A DNA stretch of 64,000 nt, from NCBI GenBank assembly GCA_947685225.1, contig CANTUV010000008.1:44141501-44205500 (forward strand), given 5' to 3'. Positions 59,466-64,000 of the stretch are shown here, piece by piece; the first letter of the stretch is position 1; each line of letters begins with the position of its first letter. Source of the DNA: Garcia nutans (lineage: Eukaryota; Streptophyta; Magnoliopsida; Malpighiales; Euphorbiaceae). The notes under the pieces were generated by a model. That model was not told the origin of the DNA. It was given only the letters and a program-made list of their open reading frames with translations, and searched no databases. The translations under genes were made by a program, and so were the position numbers.

Positions 59466-60291
59466 TCATCACCAAAACCCTAAATGTAACCAACCCTCTT
59501 CCAAATGCATTTTAACATATAATTCCCAACACAAACTCACTCAAATGGATATAACTCATGTCATAACACATATTCATCATAATAACCACTTAAACAACAC
59601 ATTTGAACACAAACCATCTCAAAACCCTAACTCAAACTTTACTCTTGATTTTCCACTATCAATCTTCAATTATTTTTCCATAATCACAACCAAACCAACA
59701 CCAATTCCAATTTTTAACTTTAAATCAATTCTAACACTTGCAAACACATATCAAATACACCAAATCATTACATCAACAAATCACACTTCACTTTAAACAT
59801 AACTTCAAAATTAACAAAGGAAAACAAGAGATTTCTTACCTTAGATGAAGAGATTTCACAAATCTCTAACCAAACTCTTTGATTGCCTCTTCAATTGAAC
59901 TCTAGCATCAAGAACACTTCTCTTCCTCTTTCTCTCCTTCAATCACCGGCACCCAAAATGAAAAGAAAACAAAATAGCCACAAGTCAAACACTTTTCCAT
60001 CTTTTAATCTCCACCAAGAGATTTCTAAAGGTAAATTACCTCAATGCCCTTAACCATTTGTTCTAACTCTCTTTTAACTTATAAGCCCATTTAAGTAATT
60101 ACACACTCAACACAAAAATATCTCTTTTCCTTTGACTCTTCCTTTGACCCATTTATATGTTATATATATCATCATATACACAACATATACCATTTTCTCT
60201 AAACCCTATTTCCTTTCCCAAAACACATATACAGAAGCATTTTCTTCTCAATTTCTTTTCTTATCACACAATATACATTCAATCCAATTTA

Positions 60292-60319
60292 TAACAACAA
60301 CAACAACAACAACAACAAT
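60292..60319 (+). repeat. (AAC)n microsatellite
   Basis: About nine tandem CAA/AAC triplets within LTR J. Solo LTR I has a shorter run at the same place. Confidence 0.85.
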
Positions 60320-60357
60320 ATCACCAAGACTTCTAGAGCATACATGAGGATATTACA

Positions 60358-60374
60358 ATTCTCCCCCTCTAAAA
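60358..60374 (-). other. Polypurine tract of element J
   Basis: Minus strand TTTTTAGAGGGGGAGAAT just before the LTR start at 60357. Confidence 0.85.
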
Positions 60375-60404
60375 AGAAAATTTCATCCTCGAAATTACCT
60401 GATA

Positions 60405-60872
60405 TCAACTCTGAAACAGCTGAGGATATTGCTCTCGCATGGATTGTTCACTTTCCCAAGTTGCTTCTTCTTTTGCATGATTCTTCCACAAAATCTTCAC
60501 CAATGGCACTCTCTTGTTTCTCAGCTCTTTCACATCATGTGCCAAGATAGCAACTGGTTCCTCCTCAAATGTCAAATCGGGATTCACTTCAAATGACTCA
60601 ATTGGCAACACATGAGATGGATCCGACCTGTATCTCCTCAACATAGAAACATGAAATACATTATGAATACGATCCAACTCAGGTGGCAAAGCAAGTCGAT
60701 AAGCAACTGGCCCAATTCTTTCCAAAACTTCATATGGTCCAATAAACCGAGGACTCAATTTCCCTTTCCGACCGAACCTTAAAATCTTCTTCCAAGGAGA
60801 TACTTTCAAAAATACCTTATCTCCAACATCAAACTCTATGTCTCTCCTTTTCAGATCTGCATAAGACTTCTG
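60405..60872 (-). pseudogene. Integrase tail and chromodomain of element J, after a stop codon
   Basis: Continues the frame of the main polyprotein past TGA 60873-60875. It has the GPY/F module (FIGPYEVLERIGPVAYRLAL, then HNVFHVSMLRRY) and a chromodomain (about 60550-60410: AILAHDVKELRNKRVPLVKI, then WKNHAKEEATWESE). This places J in the chromovirus clade, most like Tekay/Del. In chromoviruses the chromodomain guides integration to heterochromatin. A product starting after the stop is not expected unless the stop is read through. Confidence 0.85.
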
Positions 60873-63800
60873 TCAGTCTGAAGCTGCTTTTAACCTGCCT
60901 CTAATCAACTTTACTTTTTCTTCAGTTTCTTGAATCAAATCAGGACCAACCAGCTTATTATCTCCAAGCTCATTCCAACAAAGAGGTGTCCGACACCGTC
61001 TACCATACAATGCTTCAAACGATGCCATACCAATGCTAGATTGGTGACTGTTGTTGTAAGCAAACTCCACAAGTGGTAAGAATCTATCCCAACTTCCAGA
61101 GAAATCAATGACACAGATTCTCAACATATCTTCAATAATCTGTATCACCCTCTCTGACTGTCCATCCGTCTGTGGATGAAAAGCAGTGCTGAAGTGTAAT
61201 CGAGAACCCAAAGCACTATGCAAACTCTTCCAAAATCTTGAAGTAAATCGGGGATCTCGATCAGACACTAAAGAAGTTGGAACCCAATGCAACTTTACAA
61301 TCTCATGGATATACAGCTCAGCTAACCTTTCCAAAGAATAATCCATCCGAACCGGAAGGAAATGAGCTGTCTTAGTCAATCTATCCACAATCACCCATAT
61401 GGCATCATGTTTCCTTTGTGTCAATGGCAAACCATACACAAAATCCATTGTCACTCTTTCCCATTTCCATTCAGGCACTAACAACGGTTGAAGCAACCCA
61501 GTTGGAACTTGATGCTCTGCTTTAACCTTCTGACAAGTGAGACATTTCGACACAAAATCTGCAATATCTCTCTTCAAACCAATCCACCAGTAATGCTCTC
61601 TCAAATCATGATACATCTTTGTATTACCCGGATGCATAGCAAACACTGACTGATGTGCTTCTTCTAAAATGACTCTTTTCAAATCAGCATCATCGGGTAC
61701 ACACAATCGGTTCTTAAACCAGAGACTCCCATCACCTTTCACAACAAAATCTCTAGTCTTCCCATTCTTGCAATCTGAAATAATCTTTTGAATCTTCATA
61801 TCAGTCAACTGAGCCTCTTTAATCTGATCCAACAAAACTGGTTTCAAATGCAATTGTGTTAACAATGCACCATCATCACAAGGTACAAAACTGGCATGCA
61901 AAGCTCTCAACTCAACAAGCAACGAGAGCGAGTAAACAGTTAAACCAGCTAAAGACTTCCGACTCAAGGCATCAGCAATAATATTTGCTTTACCTGGATG
62001 ATAATCAATCAAACATTCGTAGTCTTTAATCAATTCCAACCATCTCCTCTGCCGAAGATTGAGCTCTCTCTGGACACCCAAATATTTCAAACTTTTGTGA
62101 TCAGTGTAGATAAAACATTTTTCCCCAAACAGATAGTGTCGCCAAATCTTCAATGCAAACACAATAGCTGCTAGCTCCAAATCATGGGTCGGATAGTTAA
62201 GCTCATGCGGTTTCAACTGTCGAGATGCATAAGCTATAACTTTACCTTCTTGCATCAGAACACACCCCAAACCACTATGTGAAGCATCACTGTAGATTAC
62301 ATATGGTTTGCCTTCCACAGGTAAAGTAAGAACAGGCGCTTGAGTCAACATTTCTCTCAACTGCTCAAAGCTAGTCTGACACTGATCTGTCCACACAAAT
62401 CTAACTCCCTTACGAAGCAATCTGGTGAGTGGAGTAGCTATCAAAGAAAACCCTTTCACAAACCGTCGGTAATAGCCTGCCAAACCCAGAAAACTTCTAA
62501 CCTCTGTCACCGACTTGGGTGGACTCCAATTCAATATAGCTTCAACTTTGCTCGGATCAACTCTAATGCCTTCTGCTGAAACAATATGTCCGAGAAAAGT
62601 GACTTGATCCAACCAGAACTCACATTTCAACAATTTGGCAAACAACTGCTTCTCTCTCAAAATCTGCAACACAATCCGCAGATGCATATCATGTTCCTCT
62701 TCATTCCGCGAATACACCAGAATGTCATCGATGAAGACCACTACAAACTGATCCAGATAGGGCCTGAACACCCTATTCATCAAATCCATGAAGGCTGCAG
62801 GTGCATTCGTTAGACCAAAAGGCATAACTAGAAACTCATAATGTCCATACCTGGTCTGAAAGGCGGTCTTGGAAATGTCTTCAGCTTTAACTCTCAATTG
62901 ATGGTACCCGGATCTCAAATCAATTTTAGAAAACACAGCTGCACCCTTCAATTGATCAAAGAGATCATCGATTCTAGGCAAAGGATATTTATTTTTAATA
63001 GTCACCTTGTTCAATTGCCTATAATCGATACACAACCTCATAGTACCATCTTTCTTTTTCACAAATAGCATAGGAGCTCCCCAAGGAGAAACACTGGGGC
63101 GAATAAATTCTTTATCCAACAACTCCTGTAATTGCACTTTCAATTCCTTCAATTCTGCTGGTGCCATTCTATAAGGAGTAATAGAGATAGGAGTGGTACC
63201 AGGCAACAATTCAATACCAAACTCCACCTCTCTCTCAGGAGGCAATCCTGGCAACTCCTCTGGAAAAACATCAGGGAACTCTGCAACTGTGGCAATACTA
63301 TCAATGGGAGAACCCTTCACTCTAGTATCTACCACATGAGCAAGATAGGCTTCACATCCCTTTCTAATCAACCTCCTGACTGCAACAGCTGAAACAAACA
63401 AAGATGCTAACTGTTCCTGCTCATTAGATACTATCACATCTCTACCATCAGCAGTTCTCAAAGTAACAATTTTCCTTTTACAGTCTACCACAGCTCCATG
63501 TCTAGATAGCCAGTCCATACCTAGAATCACATCATATTCCTTAAATGGCATCTCAATCAAGTCTCCAAGGAACTCCTCACCTTGCACCCTCACTGCACTA
63601 TCTCGGTGCACCTTACTCACAATCACACTTTGCCCTAACGGATTTGTCACCAACACATCAAATCCTAGGGACTCAGCATGCACATCAAATACAGGAAAAA
63701 CAGATGCACTAATATAAGAATGTGTGGAACCCGGATCAATCAAAGCAAGTACTGAAGTATTAAATAAAGAAAAAGTACCAGCTATGACTGCCGATGCATC

Positions 63801-64000
63801 TGGCTGCCTCTGCATAACATACATCCTCTGGGAAGAACCAACCTCCTCTGGTCTACTCTCCCTGGATGTAGCACCTCCTCTAACACTGAACCCAGATCTG
63901 CCTCCCCGGCTGCTACCTCTGCCTGCTCGACCTCCCCTCACACTAGGTCGAGAAGCTGCAGTATCAACTGACATCCGCTCCTGTCTCTCTGGACAATCTC
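60873..64000 (-). CDS. gag-pol polyprotein of chromovirus J (partial at 5' end)
   Basis: Open from the window edge to TGA at 60873-60875. The edge reads CPERQ, the end of a gag zinc knuckle, so the first Met here (63974) is internal. Residues counted from that Met: protease about 60-165 with DPGSTHS (80-86); RT about 265-445 with the catalytic Asp in [10 protein letters not shown] (352) and FIDD (414-417); RNase H about 555-675 with [10 protein letters not shown]; integrase zinc finger about 774-815 with H-H-C-C; core D844 (TMDF), D905 (SDRD) and E941 (GQSER). All catalytic residues are present with the D,D35E spacing. Only the terminal TGA, where Arg is usual, breaks it. A Tekay/Del element of recent activity (inference). 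Confidence 0.9.
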   Translation of the reverse strand, partial: DCPERQERMSVDTAASRPSVRGGRAGRGSSRGGRSGFSVRGGATSRESRPEEVGSSQRMYVMQRQPDASAVIAGTFSLFNTSVLALIDPGSTHSYISASVFPVFDVHAESLGFDVLVTNPLGQSVIVSKVHRDSAVRVQGEEFLGDLIEMPFKEYDVILGMDWLSRHGAVVDCKRKIVTLRTADGRDVIVSNEQEQLASLFVSAVAVRRLIRKGCEAYLAHVVDTRVKGSPIDSIATVAEFPDVFPEELPGLPPEREVEFGIELLPGTTPISITPYRMAPAELKELKVQLQELLDKEFIRPSVSPWGAPMLFVKKKDGTMRLCIDYRQLNKVTIKNKYPLPRIDDLFDQLKGAAVFSKIDLRSGYHQLRVKAEDISKTAFQTRYGHYEFLVMPFGLTNAPAAFMDLMNRVFRPYLDQFVVVFIDDILVYSRNEEEHDMHLRIVLQILREKQLFAKLLKCEFWLDQVTFLGHIVSAEGIRVDPSKVEAILNWSPPKSVTEVRSFLGLAGYYRRFVKGFSLIATPLTRLLRKGVRFVWTDQCQTSFEQLREMLTQAPVLTLPVEGKPYVIYSDASHSGLGCVLMQEGKVIAYASRQLKPHELNYPTHDLELAAIVFALKIWRHYLFGEKCFIYTDHKSLKYLGVQRELNLRQRRWLELIKDYECLIDYHPGKANIIADALSRKSLAGLTVYSLSLLVELRALHASFVPCDDGALLTQLHLKPVLLDQIKEAQLTDMKIQKIISDCKNGKTRDFVVKGDGSLWFKNRLCVPDDADLKRVILEEAHQSVFAMHPGNTKMYHDLREHYWWIGLKRDIADFVSKCLTCQKVKAEHQVPTGLLQPLLVPEWKWERVTMDFVYGLPLTQRKHDAIWVIVDRLTKTAHFLPVRMDYSLERLAELYIHEIVKLHWVPTSLVSDRDPRFTSRFWKSLHSALGSRLHFSTAFHPQTDGQSERVIQIIEDMLRICVIDFSGSWDRFLPLVEFAYNNSHQSSIGMASFEALYGRRCRTPLCWNELGDNKLVGPDLIQETEEKVKLIRGRLKAASD

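Larger units (their letters stand above)
57824..60357 (-). repeat. 3' LTR of element J (Tekay type)
   Basis: A 2534-bp LTR reading from 60357 (TGTAATATCCTCATGTATG) to 57824 (GGGTGTTACA). It directly follows the PPT of element J. It includes two GTAACAG...CTGTTAC modules (58572-58752), a GACACGGCC palindrome group (59228-59465) and an AAC microsatellite near its start (60292-60319). The left flank TTAGT is a possible target duplication. Confidence 0.85.

Noticed and set aside
62340..63392. Plus-strand frames within the J polyprotein
   Set aside because: Shadows of the long minus-strand pol frame, with no family resemblance.

Overview
The window looks like nuclear DNA from a flowering plant, and it consists almost entirely of nested, decayed Ty3/gypsy LTR retrotransposons. 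The evidence is gypsy-type gag, protease, reverse transcriptase (RT), RNase H (RNH) and integrase (INT) remnants, LTRs of about 1.4-2.5 kb with TATAAATA boxes, primer binding sites (PBS) matching plant tRNAs, plant mobile domain (PMD) sequences, and AT-rich spacers full of AAACCCTAA motifs. I see no host gene, rRNA, tRNA or CRISPR. I cannot name the species.

Elements are lettered A to M. Positions 1-23917 are the 3' part of element A, a plus-strand Tat-type element. It holds RNH and integrase, then antisense ORFs (a DUF7745-like one and a PMD one), a 43-bp tandem array, a polypurine tract (PPT) and a 3' LTR. A is interrupted by a solo LTR (4174-6383, target duplication CCCAG) and by a complete 11.7-kb non-autonomous element B (6521-18247, target duplication GATCT). 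B has a decayed gag, no pol, its own antisense PMD ORF and its own array.

Positions 23918-32097 carry minus-strand relatives C and D. C is a leader stub and LTR inserted in D's LTR. D is another gag-only element, and it lacks the PMD block. D meets element E (plus strand, 32098-37274: LTR, PBS, gag, start of protease) head to head. E is cut by LTR fragment F (37275-39107). Element G (39108-44443, minus strand) is an Athila-derived element with gag only. M (44444-45559) is a pol fragment like the start of A.

Element H (45560-54851) is an Athila-like plus-strand element with LTR, PBS, gag, protease, RT, RNase H and integrase. It carries many stops and has lost catalytic aspartates, and a solo LTR (I, 49874-52339, target duplication GGTGA) splits its RT. 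LTR pieces K and L and an internal scrap follow (54852-57823). Element J (57824-64000, minus strand) is a Tekay-like chromovirus. Its gag-pol frame is open to the window edge apart from one stop before the chromodomain.

The most interesting signals are these: an antisense PMD ORF with an apparently conserved phase-0 intron inside a retrotransposon lineage; an RNA-like triple stem-loop in the LTRs that shows covariation; and palindrome arrays upstream of the TATA boxes of several unrelated LTR families.
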